A stretch of 11,416 nt of DNA, taken from the NCBI GenBank assembly GCA_003024985.2, contig PXIH01S0002392.1; one strand, given 5' to 3'. This stretch comes from Euperipatoides rowelli (Eukaryota; Onychophora; Udeonychophora; Euonychophora; Peripatopsidae). The notes beneath the pieces were generated by a model, which searched no databases, was not told where the DNA came from, and worked only from the letters and a program-made list of their open reading frames with translations. Of this stretch, positions 1 through 8,745 are shown piece by piece. Numbering within the stretch: position 1 is the first letter of the stretch; each line of letters starts with the position of its first letter. Made by a program: the position numbers and the translations under genes.

Positions 1-676
1 GTATGAAACACAAGGAGACAATAGATGCTTCTCACTCTTTTGATAACGGAATAGTTTAGAATAAAAGTGGTATTGAGCCCAAACAGACAATAAGCTCATA
101 ATTCGCTAAAAACAATTTTAGAACTCTCAAATAAACATAAATTTCAGAATATAATATGGTAGTTACAATTTTCAGATAGGTAAAAAAAGAATAATACAAA
201 AATGATGTCATCTTTGTGACTCATTAGACTTTTATGTGATCATTATGTACCTGTAGATAGAAATGATGCAACTTTTCATAAAATTAATTCAACTGTAATC
301 TATTTAATGTTTATTTGTTTTTGTGTGTATGAAGTTATTAAAGATGACTTCCATTTTTTTTAAATCTTTGTATCTTTATCAACTCCTTTTCACTTCTGTT
401 TGTTTTTGGACAGCACAAGAACTTTTCATCATAGCAATTGATACTCTCACCTCTATTTCAGGCTATCTGCAGTTCTGACATTAACCTTTGAGCAAGTATA
501 AAGTGTTGAATTTCTTCCCTTTTAAGTTCTTTTCTTTCTTTATCTTTCAATATCTCTCCTTTATAATTTATTTCTCAACCTCTTCCATTTCTTTCTGTTC
601 TCTTTCTTTTTTGGTTTTGTAAATAATTGTACTAACTGACTCTAGACACTAGTGCTAGCTAGTAAGTTTAGTTATT
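1..676. other. Gene-free AT-rich stretch with a pyrimidine-rich tract
   Basis: No open frame with protein-like character and no recognised repeat is visible. The only clear compositional feature is a pyrimidine-rich run on the plus strand at about 528-613, dominated by TTCTTT and CTCTTT words. It resembles simple-sequence drift or an intronic polypyrimidine stretch more than a gene. I could not tie it to a splice acceptor with a supported exon. Confidence 0.6.
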
Positions 677-1806
677 ATGACAGTGAGGTTTGTCGTCATA
701 TTCGTTCAAGAATGTTTTAAGAGAAATGCATTCATTGTTCTCACAGACATATTAGATTTTTCATCAAATATCAACTTCCCTGACGACAAGAAGCTTCTTT
801 CCACGTCAGGATTGCCATCAGATGTTGACAAAGAAGTTTTTATAACTTTTGAAACTATTAGAACCTTTGGTTTTGTCATCACCGTCAATTCAAAAACACC
901 ATTCCAGTAATAAATAATACGAACACTATGTTCCTCAAACTTAGCTTTCTGAAGCTGTAATAATCTGCATTAATTTCCAAGCACATAATAATCAATATTA
1001 ATGTGCAACACTTTACAACTTTTATGATATCAACACAGCTTCTTTTAGAGAATCTTTCTTTTGGTTTCAAGCATCTGAAATACTTCTAGGGTTTGTAACC
1101 TTTCACAGTTTTCAGCAAATACTTTGCAATAGCTATAAAATGCTTCAGAACAACACTCTGAACTCATCACAGGTTTAAGTTCACATGTCTAGCATTTTAC
1201 AAATTATCTAATAAATATTTACATGTAAAATAAGGCAGGTCTTCAAAAAATGTGACAAAGTGGCTTCTCGACAAAATATTGAGGCAAGAAGAACTGCTTA
1301 AAATTATGGTAAAATAAGTCATGAATTAAATAAAAATCAACCTGTACAAAGGATACAAGGTCTTGCAACTAAGTAAAACCTTATATGTATAATAGGCCTT
1401 CTCTTTCCTTTATCCATATTTCTCATCATTGTTATTTCATAATTTTACATTTCTTCAATATCTTTTTGTTAAAATAAAGTGACAAAAATAGACTTATGTA
1501 AACAAAAAAAAAAATGTGACTAAAAAGTTACTTTTGGAAAAAAAAAGTAAGAGATACAGTAAGTGACCAGTTACTATCCCTGTTTTTACTACGCAAGCAG
1601 AAATGTCAAAGATGACTATAATTTCATGTTTTCAAGTATGCCACATTCTTACCATAAAGAACAAGTTATTTAGTGATGGAGCAGTTTTTAAAACTCATTT
1701 TAAGAGATGGGTGATTTTTCATTGTGACTTTAAAAACAAGTCAGATATAGTTTCTGCTATCAACAACATAACAGTTCTTTGAGGTCCTTTGTCAGAAACA
1801 CAATAT
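677..1806. other. No supported gene; a weak exon-like open patch at 677-910
   Basis: Positions 677-910 are open on the plus strand (77 codons), and 706-888 are open on the minus strand in an overlapping frame (60 codons). The patch is somewhat less AT-rich than its surroundings. On the plus strand a TTGTTCTCACAG sequence ending near 747 looks like a 3' splice acceptor, and the frame then runs to a stop near 910. I recognise no protein family in either frame, and no matching donor or second exon can be shown. The remainder, to 1806, is AT-rich sequence with poly(A) runs and nothing recognisable. Confidence 0.3.
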
Positions 1807-1886
1807 CCATGTCTGTAGCAGGATTCAAACCTGTGATATTTGCATTTACAGCTGGTCTTCTTATCAATGGCTCCACCAAGACATGG
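1807..1886 (-). repeat. tRNA-Tyr-like sequence, probable head of a tRNA-derived SINE
   Basis: On the minus strand this 80-base segment resembles a tRNA-Tyr. An A-box-like sequence (TGGTGGAGCCATTGATA) lies at 1862-1878. A B-box-like GGTTTGAATCC lies at 1821-1831, inside a T-arm of four base pairs (CAGG/CCTG) around a 7-base loop. A CTGTAAAT anticodon-loop-like word places a GTA (Tyr) anticodon at 1847-1849. The outer ends are complementary over 8 bases (1879-1886 with 1807-1814), as in an acceptor stem. The spacing between the boxes is about 48 bases, close to that of real tRNA genes. It is not a working tRNA: the T-loop has TTT instead of TTC, the D-stem does not pair, and three extra bases separate the T-arm from the acceptor strand. 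A SINE head or tRNA pseudogene fits better. The SINE body and tail towards lower coordinates could not be delimited. Confidence 0.55.
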
Positions 1887-2833
1887 CAAATAGACTAAAT
1901 AAGTTCAGATTTAAAAAAAAAACAATTAATGCAGGATATTAGTAATTGTCGGGAAATATCACTACAGTTAGATGAAATCTCCTGATGCAGAAGACATATC
2001 TCAGATGATAATTATCAGAATGGTTTTTAAGGACTTTCAAATAAGAAGAATTAGTTGCTAACATTTCAATAAATTTTAGTAGATCACCAATAATAAGAAG
2101 AAAAGACATTTTAAAACAGTTACCACAGCAAGAGTGATTTACAGAATGCTAAACTTAAAGTGAAGATATATTTAGTTATTTTAAAAACTTTATTATTAAG
2201 ACATTTTACTGGCAATGACTTTGTCATACCACCACATTATAGTGAAAGGACAGAAAATTAATAATAAAGTTTTGCCATGAAATTTATTGAGTAGAAGATC
2301 GTGACACGATATTCATTACAAAAATAGATCTAATGTAATCCAAGTGGACACTAGTTCAAGTCAACTGATTTCATGCAAAAAAATATTTAATTTATATAAT
2401 TTAAGATATATATTGACTAAATATTGCATTTTATTTAAATATTTGCTTTATTAACTGTATGAAATATTTTTAATTAGTACTGTTCAGGTTCAGGACTAAA
2501 TTAATGCTTGTTACTTATTTCTTAGGGCATTTTAGTTTCCGAATAGCACTGTTTCATTAACACTTGATGTTTTGGGAACCAATTAAGAGTGTTAATTGGG
2601 AACTTGGTTTATGTAGCCTAACTGTATGTAGCCTACAGTATTATATTATTATTATTATTTATTAAAAAAAGCAAATGAGTACCGTAATGACCTTAGCCCA
2701 ATTAGATGTAAGTCTTTTGATATTAAATAATGGATGTGATTGATGAAGAAGAAGAAGTTACAAAAATAAATTAAGACGAGTAAGAGAGCCTATAACAATA
2801 TTTATGATGATGGAATAAAAAAAAAGAATTATG
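1887..2833. other. Gene-free AT-rich stretch with a small hairpin and short microsatellites
   Basis: No coding sequence is recognised. Visible structure includes an 8-bp perfect stem, CCAATTAA/TTAATTGG, at 2579-2599 with a 5-base loop. It competes with an alternative ATTAACAC/GTGTTAAT pairing that starts at about 2557. A short direct duplication of TATGTAGCCTA lies at about 2610-2635. An (ATT)n run lies at about 2642-2662, and (GAA)4 at 2745-2756. The (GAA)4 lies downstream of the LINE stop when read on the minus strand, so part of 2745-2833 may be LINE 3' untranslated sequence. Confidence 0.4.
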
Positions 2834-3212
2834 TTAATTTGAGTTCAGAAGTCTTAGACCATGAGTAATAGGGATTGAGTTAAATCGATTAGTTATCATG
2901 CAGGAAGGACAAACTTATTGGCATTCCTAGTAGTTCTGCCTGATCTAGAACCTTGTGTCGACGGAAAGAATTTAGGAAAGGAAGAAACAAAAAACCTTTT
3001 TGAAAAATTGAGGGATAGTAGAATACGTCCGATAAGATAGAGTGAAGTTTGAGGTTCATAGTTGATAAATTCCCTGCCCAAAATGATTCTAAAGGCTCTT
3101 ATCTGAATTGATTCCAAAGTGTTAATCTGAAAAATAGTCAAAGCAAGACCCAAAACAGTATACAGTATATACACAGTAAATACTGCACATGCAGTATATA
3201 ATAAAATTAAAT
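2834..3212 (-). mobile_element. Jockey-like non-LTR retrotransposon (LINE) fragment, C-terminal end of the reverse-transcriptase ORF, broken
   Basis: Read on the minus strand, this encodes the tail of a LINE ORF2-type polyprotein, downstream of the catalytic RT palm. Diagnostic stretches are LESIQIRAFRIILG (about 3110-3068), the basic GSRSGRTTRNANKFVLP near the end of the first frame (about 2946-2900), and RFNSIPIT ... LRLLNSN before a TAA at 2834-2836. In jockey/CR1-like elements the equivalents are LESIQKRA.RIILG, a GSRS.R.TR..NK motif, and R...SPIPYM.RLLN just before the ORF stop. The fragment therefore probably reaches the natural C-terminus. Breaks: a TGA at 2896-2898, a frame change plus a small deletion before the last 18 codons, and a TACAGTAT-type simple-repeat insertion near 3155-3200. 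That insertion splits a decayed ILEYACPVW-like motif, and homology fades above about 3212. Catalytic RT and endonuclease domains are absent. It is a dead 5'-truncated copy. The clade assignment is by motif memory only. Confidence 0.75.
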
Positions 3213-3910
3213 TCATCAGTGAAATAATGACTATTTGATAATCATGCTCTTTCCTAATCCATTTTAGAATGTCAGAATATTTACTTATTTCTGTATAATT
3301 ATGTAACATAAAAAAAAAGATCTAAAATAAGTCCTAAAGGATGTAAGATACATGATTTTCATTATATTTTGTATCATTATCGTGAATTATATAATAAAAA
3401 AAAAATGGTTCAGAAATCACTGAAAATGATTATAGTTTAGCGAAGTTGGAAGAATGCTGGTTCAATTTTAATGATTTGAGGCTATTAAGTAAATAAATTT
3501 TTAAAAAAAGTACAATAGTAAAAAAATTACAGATAGGAACATAAATGTGACAGAGTAAACAAACTACAGTCATAAACATTGAAAACTACCATGCAGATTT
3601 CCTTAAAGCAAAGGGGAAAAAGACAAGACCTTGAAAATTTTCCAAGAAAAACAAGCAAAATAAAAAAAAATCTGTACAAAAGTGCCAGAAATAAATAATA
3701 AGACAAACATTCCGAAGCAAATCAAGTGAGAGAGGGAGGGGAGAGGGGAGGGCAAGGGATTAAGAAATTAGATTTGATTTAAGTAAATAGTTTTAATGCC
3801 ATCAGTAAAAATTGACAACAGTTTTCATGCATTACGATTGACAGCAGAAAATAAATTTAGATTTTAAATATACTGTATAACTCGAGAAAAGAAAGGATTT
3901 AAAAAGATGA
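3213..3910. other. Gene-free AT-rich stretch
   Basis: The minus-strand open frame of the LINE continues to 3309, but residues above about 3212 no longer resemble any reverse transcriptase. From 3310 to 3910 there is only AT-rich sequence with many short poly(A) runs, interrupted by the purine tract at 3728-3752 that is listed separately. Confidence 0.45.
3728..3752 (+). other. Purine tract containing a G-quadruplex motif
   Basis: Twenty-five consecutive purines. Four G-runs of three or more occur at 3734-3736, 3738-3741, 3745-3748 and 3750-3752, separated by loops of 1, 3 and 1 bases. This satisfies the usual G3+N1-7 quadruplex pattern and stands out sharply from the surrounding AT-rich DNA. 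Whether it folds or has any function cannot be seen from sequence. Confidence 0.6.
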
Positions 3911-4080
3911 TGGCGTGGTGGTCGAAGTTGATTTTCCACGCGGGCTGGCTGACATTCAAATCCCGGGGAAAGCTGAAGATTTGATCGCTATTCAGGAATG
4001 TGTTTGTCTGTTGTCTCTTTATTATGCCAGCTGTAAAGGGGTGTGTTCACCTATAGATATCAAATACAAAATAAAATAAT
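3911..4080 (+). repeat. Candidate second SINE with tRNA-like promoter boxes
   Basis: A sudden rise in G+C begins at about 3911. An A-box-like TGGTCGAAGTTG lies at 3919-3930 and a B-box-like ATTCAAATCCC at 3954-3964, followed by CGGGG. The boxes start about 35 bases apart, roughly nine fewer than in a normal tRNA, so the head is degenerate or deleted. GCGTGG and CCACGC form a 6-bp inverted repeat within 3913-3941. A non-tRNA body of about 100 bases follows, and the sequence turns into an AAATACAAAATAAAATAA-type A-rich tail at about 4060-4080, as expected of a retroposed SINE. No convincing target-site duplication was found. It could instead be an unrelated decayed element. Confidence 0.4.
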
Positions 4081-4335
4081 GGTAAATAAAAAACGGTAAA
4101 TTTAGTTTGAAAACCTGAAGAAGGCATTTAATTCCCAAAGGAATTTGATTGATAATTGTTATTAAATCAAAGGACAGCTTAGACAACAGTTTATATAAAA
4201 TATTTTAAGTTATTTTAAAACTTGATATAGATTTATTGTCATAACATTAATGAATTTTTTTAAAATTAAATTTGAATATTTAATGATTCAGAAATAGTGT
4301 AATCATTCTAAGTCAATAATAAAATTAATTTTGTA

Positions 4336-4370
4336 CTGATGAGGGACAGGGTTGGAAAGGGTAGCGAAAC
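4336..4370 (+). other. Hammerhead-ribozyme-core-like motif pair, probably non-functional
   Basis: CTGATGAG at 4336-4343 and CGAAAC at 4365-4370 match the two conserved core strands of the hammerhead ribozyme in the correct order and at stem-II-like spacing. However, the 21 bases between them are almost entirely purine plus T (runs of GGG with a single C), so beyond the first G-C pair no stem II can form. The flanks do not give an obvious stem I either. It is either a decayed copy from a hammerhead-bearing retroelement (Penelope-like elements and retrozymes carry such motifs) or a chance match. Confidence 0.2.
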
Positions 4371-4383
4371 GGGTTCAATAATC

Positions 4384-4401
4384 AAAAAAAAAAAAAAAAA
4401 A
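4384..4401 (+). repeat. Poly(A) run of 18, possible retroposition tail
   Basis: Eighteen consecutive A residues follow 13 bases after the hammerhead-like motif, and an AATAAA lies at 4318-4323. A retroposed transcript ending here would explain a long pure A tail, but no flanking target-site duplication was found. Simple A-tract expansion in AT-rich DNA is also possible. Confidence 0.4.
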
Positions 4402-5137
4402 GATTAGAAAACCAATTTTTCAATAATTTTAGAAGGCAACTAAAATGACAAAATTGTTCAGATTTTTTTTTAATATGCCTCATGGAAATAAAATATTACT
4501 GTACCATTACAAAGAGAATCAGGGTAGATATTCATAAACAAAACTGCAAACATAATAAAAAAAAAAGCATCTATGGTTCAAAACAAAGGATAAGGTGCTC
4601 TATTAATATTAAAAGAAATATAACAAAATCAATAAAAATTGTAATCTTATAGGTAAAATCTTAAAACTTCTGACACATTTTAAATTACATCATTTTTTTT
4701 TTTTTTTAGAAAAAAAAATCTAGCTGCTTTTAATAATACTTTTGAACACAATTTGTCAAAGCCAAAGTAATAGTAAATTAATTTGCAGTATTTATATATA
4801 CAGTTGAATTTGAATATAACAATCTTAGATTACAAAACAACTTGGCTATAACAGTCCATAGTGCTCTTCCATTTTACTTCTCATGCTAATGTTATTTTAT
4901 TTGCTTTTACAACTTTGTTTAGCCTCAACTTGACTAAACCATCAATATTTTAAGACATTTCCTGTATTATTAAGAAATAGATGCATAAATAACTTAGAAA
5001 ATTTGAGGTAGGCTATAACCTACAGTAATTAAAAATAAAATACCAATATGAAAACAGTATATGATAACTATATATAAATTGTGCTGTGCACTTTTGGCTG
5101 GAGTGATCCAGACATTGTAATCTGACATTACCTATTA

Positions 5138-5520
5138 CAGGGCTCGAAATAGTAATTTAAACCTCACAGCAAATTATACTTTGAGGATAATTTTGCTCAT
5201 AGCAATTTTATGGCAGCTCATGGTGGTTATGTAGACTATCTGAATTAACAAATACTATAGTGGCACAATATTATACTTAACTAGCTATTTATATTTATTT
5301 TTAGTTAATCCAGATATAGTTTTGAAAACATCTTATCACACACAATGCTAATAAGTCATACTTAGAATTAACTGATTAAAACATGAATGAGAGCAAGGGC
5401 GGATCTAACTTTATTGGGACCTTATGGAAAAATGAACACATTCAATTTCAAAGATATAGCCTACATACGGTACTGTATAANTGTATAAAAATCTACAACA
5501 GTATTATCATACAGTGTGTG
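5138..5520 (+). mobile_element. hAT-type DNA transposon fragment, copy 1 (left end only)
   Basis: The left end CAGGGCTCGAAATA at 5138-5151 is the exact inverse of the right end of the second copy at 10040-10053. CAGGGCTCGAAA-type termini are characteristic of many hAT-superfamily elements. A sub-terminal CACAGCA (5165-5171) also has an inverted partner at the other copy's right end. About 345 bases align in direct orientation with 9525-9864: positions 5138-5385 differ by roughly 10% with small indels, while 5386-5480 are identical. Similarity fades after the N at 5481, with only loosely matching CATACAGT-type words to about 5520. No right terminal repeat was found in the following several hundred bases, so the copy is truncated or its right end has decayed. 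There is no transposase ORF; it is non-autonomous. Confidence 0.7.
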
Positions 5521-7719
5521 TAATTTATATATTATTTTTATTTCTATTTTATTTCATTATTAATATAGATTTAAATTCAATCTTTTTTCTTGGTTCCGAG
5601 AGAAGACGATCCTTAATTTTATATAATAAATTATAAATGAGAGATCTATTGTCCCTTTCCTTTAATAAAAATATAAAAAAAGGAGAGCTGTCTAAAGTTG
5701 CTTTAGGACCAGAAATTGTTGGCTAAAGTTAGGCATAACCAGACTTTATTTGTAAATAATCAGACTTTGCTATTTTAAATAAAAGGGAGAAAAGGAGTAA
5801 TAACAGTTCAAATTATCTGATATACAATTAACAATTAAAGATTTTTTCTCCTTATACAAACATTATTCAAGTCTTTCAATCAGCGCACTTTCACGTTGTA
5901 GTCCGTCCGCTTTTGACAGCATTAAAGCATATGCACACAAAAGAATGTGGCGATTAAACTGGATCGTCAGCTTTTCTGAATCAATTTAAACACTTTTTCA
6001 TTATCTTGGTTATTAGGGCATCTAGAAAATAGATATTTCACTAGATAATGATTGTGTGATAACCTCCTCTGAATCCTAAAAAAATAATTTTGTATTTTAA
6101 TACTTTTCAATGACTCATTTTGTCACCTGCTGAGATTTACAATGGAGACATGGTACAGGATGATATAGGAATTAGGGAATTTTCCTCGATCCCTCAAACT
6201 AGCATTATTCATAAAAATGACAATTATTTTTTTAAATTTTCATTGGAAGTTTAGAAATTAGTTATTCATAAAAACTTAGCTAATTATTCCATTGGTGCGC
6301 TTCTGTTTGATCCTGTCTATTTCATTGTATGGTATAACCCAAAACGGCATTTGCCTTTTTCAGAGAAAATTATAAAAAATAAAACTTTAATCATTTTTTG
6401 TCTTATAATGATTTTTGCTTCGTCTTGTTCCTGAGTTGAAACAAGTACGTCCACTTCATTGTCTCTAGCCTAAGTTCCCAGAGCCCAACAGCTGCTGTAA
6501 AGATGTTTAGCGCTTGTTTAGTCTTGCGGCCATATCCAGTCTGTCAGTTCCAGTCAAGTTTTACCATGATGAAATTGATCAATTTTAGGCCATACGACAG
6601 TGATGACCACTATACATCTGCATATACAGTAAGCTGGCTCTGATTTAACTTCAAATTAAATAATTCCATTCCTATCTGTTTTATATTAAGAATGGGATTA
6701 CACATGGTTTCCTAAACTCTAAATTAATGATATAATCAGAAATTTCAAGCTAAATAGGACTATTATAAATTTTATATAACAAGACAAACAAGATCAATCA
6801 ATATTTTTTATATCAAGAGGCATTTAAAAAGATTCAGGAACTCATNGTTTCCAATTTTAACGATTAAACACTTTTCAAGTTAAAATCTTATGTTTACTAA
6901 CATCAAGAATCAATCAGTTGCGAGTTTCTATTGATAAATTGAAATAGAATGACAGAACTCCAATCTAACCAACTAACTGCTTGCTAATCAATTAGTGTAA
7001 CAATTGAACTTTTCATTTTTAACCATCAAACAAAAGAAATCTAAGCCTCATATATACAAACTGCATTCCTAGAAAAGAGTGACATTACCAACAGAAAAAG
7101 CTAGATCAACTATAGTAAGAAGTTGTCATCCTCTACTCAAAAGACTTTTTAATATCAGCCATTGTGAGTGAATTGGGAACTCATTTGAATTAATTAGAGG
7201 GGAAAAAAATACTTTTTCACTAAGTACATCAAATTATATTTTTCACTTTCAACTGTATTATTTTGTTTTAATGTTTTATGAAGTAATAAACATGTTTAAG
7301 GTGGTGCAATCACATATTTAAAAAAAAAAGAATATGTTCTTTGAGAGAGTAAATGATAAATCATCTAGTTCATTCAAAGTTAGCATAGATGCTTACATTA
7401 AATTAAGAGCACGCTTTAATCTGGACAATTGATTTGGGTGAGTAAGCGGGAGAGAAAAAAGAGAGGGGAAAAGGAGGAGGGAGTCATATACGTTAGGATT
7501 TATTTCCTTATTATAATTTCATTGTTTTTATTCCNTTTTATAATTTGTTTTGTTTTGTTGTTTTTCAAATATATTAATAATTAGAGGTATTAAAATAGTT
7601 ATACAATAATGTATTATAACTGTATAAGCCAATGGCTTAAATCTTTAATTCAATAAATAAATAATAAATAAAACTAAATTTCAGAGTCTTTCAAAATATT
7701 ATAAAATCTTGACAAAGTA
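5521..7719. other. Long stretch with no recognised gene or element
   Basis: No protein-like open frame and no known repeat is recognised on either strand. Two patches are less AT-rich than the rest and may be old unrecognised repeats: about 5880-5975 and about 6290-6620. The second contains GTTTAGCGCTTGTTTAGTC and a GCGGCCATATCC stretch. A 36-base purine run lies at 7448-7483. Single Ns at 6846 and 7535 mark assembly uncertainty. Confidence 0.35.
7448..7483 (+). repeat. Purine-only tract of 36 bases
   Basis: An uninterrupted run of A and G containing GGG, GGGG, GG, GG and GGG blocks. Unlike the tract at 3728-3752, it has only three runs of three or more Gs, so it does not meet the strict quadruplex pattern. 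It resembles a decayed GA/GGA microsatellite. Confidence 0.5.
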
Positions 7720-7965
7720 AACATGGGTGCAATCAGTGATCATAGCGAGAGTGAATGTGACATAATTTTAGCGAATCCTATTGTATGCGTTTTTACTGAT
7801 ATCCTGAGGAATCTGCCGCATCAGATATCTAGAAGCTGTTGCAAAATAGGATTCGGTTAGCTGCTCCGCAACAGAATTCGCTTGTGCGTTTACACTTGTC
7901 AATATCGCAATGAATTCCGGAACGTGTTCTGGAAAAGTGGACTGTGTAAATGTGGCTTAAAGGTC
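7720..7965. repeat. Unclassified GC-richer island with nested inverted repeats, possible decayed MITE
   Basis: Base composition and CpG content rise abruptly relative to both flanks. CGAATCCTATT at 7772-7782 has a perfect 11-base inverted partner at 7845-7855. Nested inside are GATATCCTGA and TCAGATATC, which pair with a one-base bulge, so 7772-7855 can fold as a long imperfect hairpin. Further right, TTTACAC (7889-7895) and GTGTAAA (7944-7950) form a second inverted pair. No superfamily-diagnostic terminal repeat, target-site duplication or ORF was recognised. A miniature inverted-repeat element or the remnant of a DNA transposon is the likeliest explanation. Confidence 0.4.
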
Positions 7966-8378
7966 ACACGAAATGGAATTTTTTTTATTTTTTATGATTT
8001 CATTTAAAGAAAATTATTAAAAAAAATTATTCCACTTGGTTAAAATAAAAATTCCTCCCCCCAAAAAAATTTATTAAGAAATGAAATTAAGAAATATTTC
8101 TACTTAGGTCAGAGGTCACCAGAAACGATTAATTAGGTGTGAGATTATTTTGTGACATATCAATGAAACAGTATAATAGGAACTGGTGTATCAGTGTATC
8201 GGTCAGTTATTATTATTATTAAATTCTTTCCGTTAAAATCGTCTTTTTTTCTTCTTTTTTTTTTTAAAATAGACATTACTTTTAACTCATTATGGATGAT
8301 GAATTTATTATTTATGGCTTAAATCTTTTAATTAATAAACAAATATTTATTNTTACTTATTTTACCCCACCTGACCCT
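7966..8378. other. AT-rich spacer with no recognised gene
   Basis: Poly(T), poly(A) and C-run low complexity dominates (about 7979-8070 and 8245-8268), plus an (ATT)n run at about 8208-8221. The gypsy element's protease-coding similarity ends at about 8370, next to the N at 8352. Nothing further of pol is recognisable below that. The plus-strand open frames at 8292-8697 are antisense shadows of the gypsy remnant. Confidence 0.45.
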
Positions 8379-8468
8379 ATCTATTTTAAATTTAAATTGT
8401 GTGCCTTGCACATTAAGAGTAGTATACAAAAACTCCGGAGTCCTAGTGTTTATCTTTGCACCTTCTAC
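8379..8468 (-). pseudogene. Start of the retroelement aspartic protease, broken at the active site
   Basis: Thirty codons on the minus strand read in one frame. They contain TPEFLYTTLNVQG and then FKFKID, the typical approach to the DTG/DSG catalytic triplet of retroviral-type proteases. Immediately after the KID codons (8379-8387) the frame is lost: bases 8378-8370 retain a GGGTCAG remnant consistent with a following Gly-Ser, but about two bases are missing, so the catalytic triplet is not encoded. The same frame runs back to about 8483 in the linker from the zinc knuckles, but that linker also has stop codons. No downstream protease or RT is present. Confidence 0.6.
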
Positions 8469-8554
8469 AGCATGGATCACCAGGTTTTCCAATTCGAGAT
8501 ATCCAAATTATCAGATTCTAATTGGATTGCTTTTATATTTTTCTCCCCATAATT

Positions 8555-8652
8555 ACAACATCTCGCATAATGGTTTTGCCTATTGCAAATATAGTACTCC
8601 TTCCCATATGCAGGGCACTCCTGGGTCTGTGCTTAATGTCACAATTAATGCA
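8555..8652 (-). pseudogene. Gag nucleocapsid double zinc knuckle, frameshifted
   Basis: On the minus strand, 8652-8620 encode CINCDIKHRPR. A frame change near 8618-8619 (one base short of a codon) leads into 8617-8555, which encodes CPAYGKEYYICNRQNHYARC. Together these match the tandem CCHC knuckles of gypsy Gag: the first as CX2CX3HX4C across the frameshift, the second ending with CX4HX4C-type spacing. The first Cys expected in the second knuckle is a Tyr (TAC, a single G-to-A change from TGC). The CPAYGK linker between knuckles is typical of this group and is the best evidence for the assignment. It lies too far from the end of the gag frame (8746) to be in the same open frame; additional frame changes lie between. 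Confidence 0.7.
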
Positions 8653-8745
8653 TTTATAAGCCCTATATCTCCTACTAATTTAGCTTGGTTTTCGTAATAT
8701 CCTTTTTTGATCCAAATTTTCTTTGCTCCCAATTTGTACTTGTTT

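Larger units (their letters stand above)
4081..5137. other. Gene-free AT-rich stretch
   Basis: No coding sequence is recognised. It holds the hammerhead-like word pair and poly(A) at 4336-4401 (listed separately), a poly(T)/poly(A) junction near 4692-4717 and a short GTAGG/CCTAC inverted repeat at about 5008-5023. Otherwise it is plain AT-rich sequence up to the left end of the first hAT-type copy. Confidence 0.4.

Noticed and set aside
677-910. Open frame of 77 codons (plus), overlapping a 60-codon minus frame
   Set aside because: No recognised family, both strands open at once, and no confirmed splice partner. Kept only as a weak exon-like note.
885-1070. Minus-strand 61-codon open frame
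   Set aside because: Hydrophobic, AT-driven composition without motif or context; expected by chance.
1807-1886. Functional tRNA-Tyr gene
   Set aside because: Unpaired D-stem, changed T-loop and three extra bases before the acceptor strand; treated as SINE or pseudogene.
3213-3309. N-terminal part of the minus-strand frame containing the LINE tail
   Set aside because: Open by chance; residues do not resemble RT, so the LINE call was limited to 2834-3212.
4336-4370. Active hammerhead ribozyme
   Set aside because: Only the two core strands match; stem II and stem I cannot be formed from this sequence.
7301-7735. GGTGCAATCA occurring at about 7304 and about 7725 as possible element ends
   Set aside because: Only about 10 bases match, with no supporting terminal structure or target duplication.
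8292-8697. Two overlapping plus-strand open frames
   Set aside because: They lie antisense to the gypsy zinc-knuckle and protease remnant and show no protein-like features.
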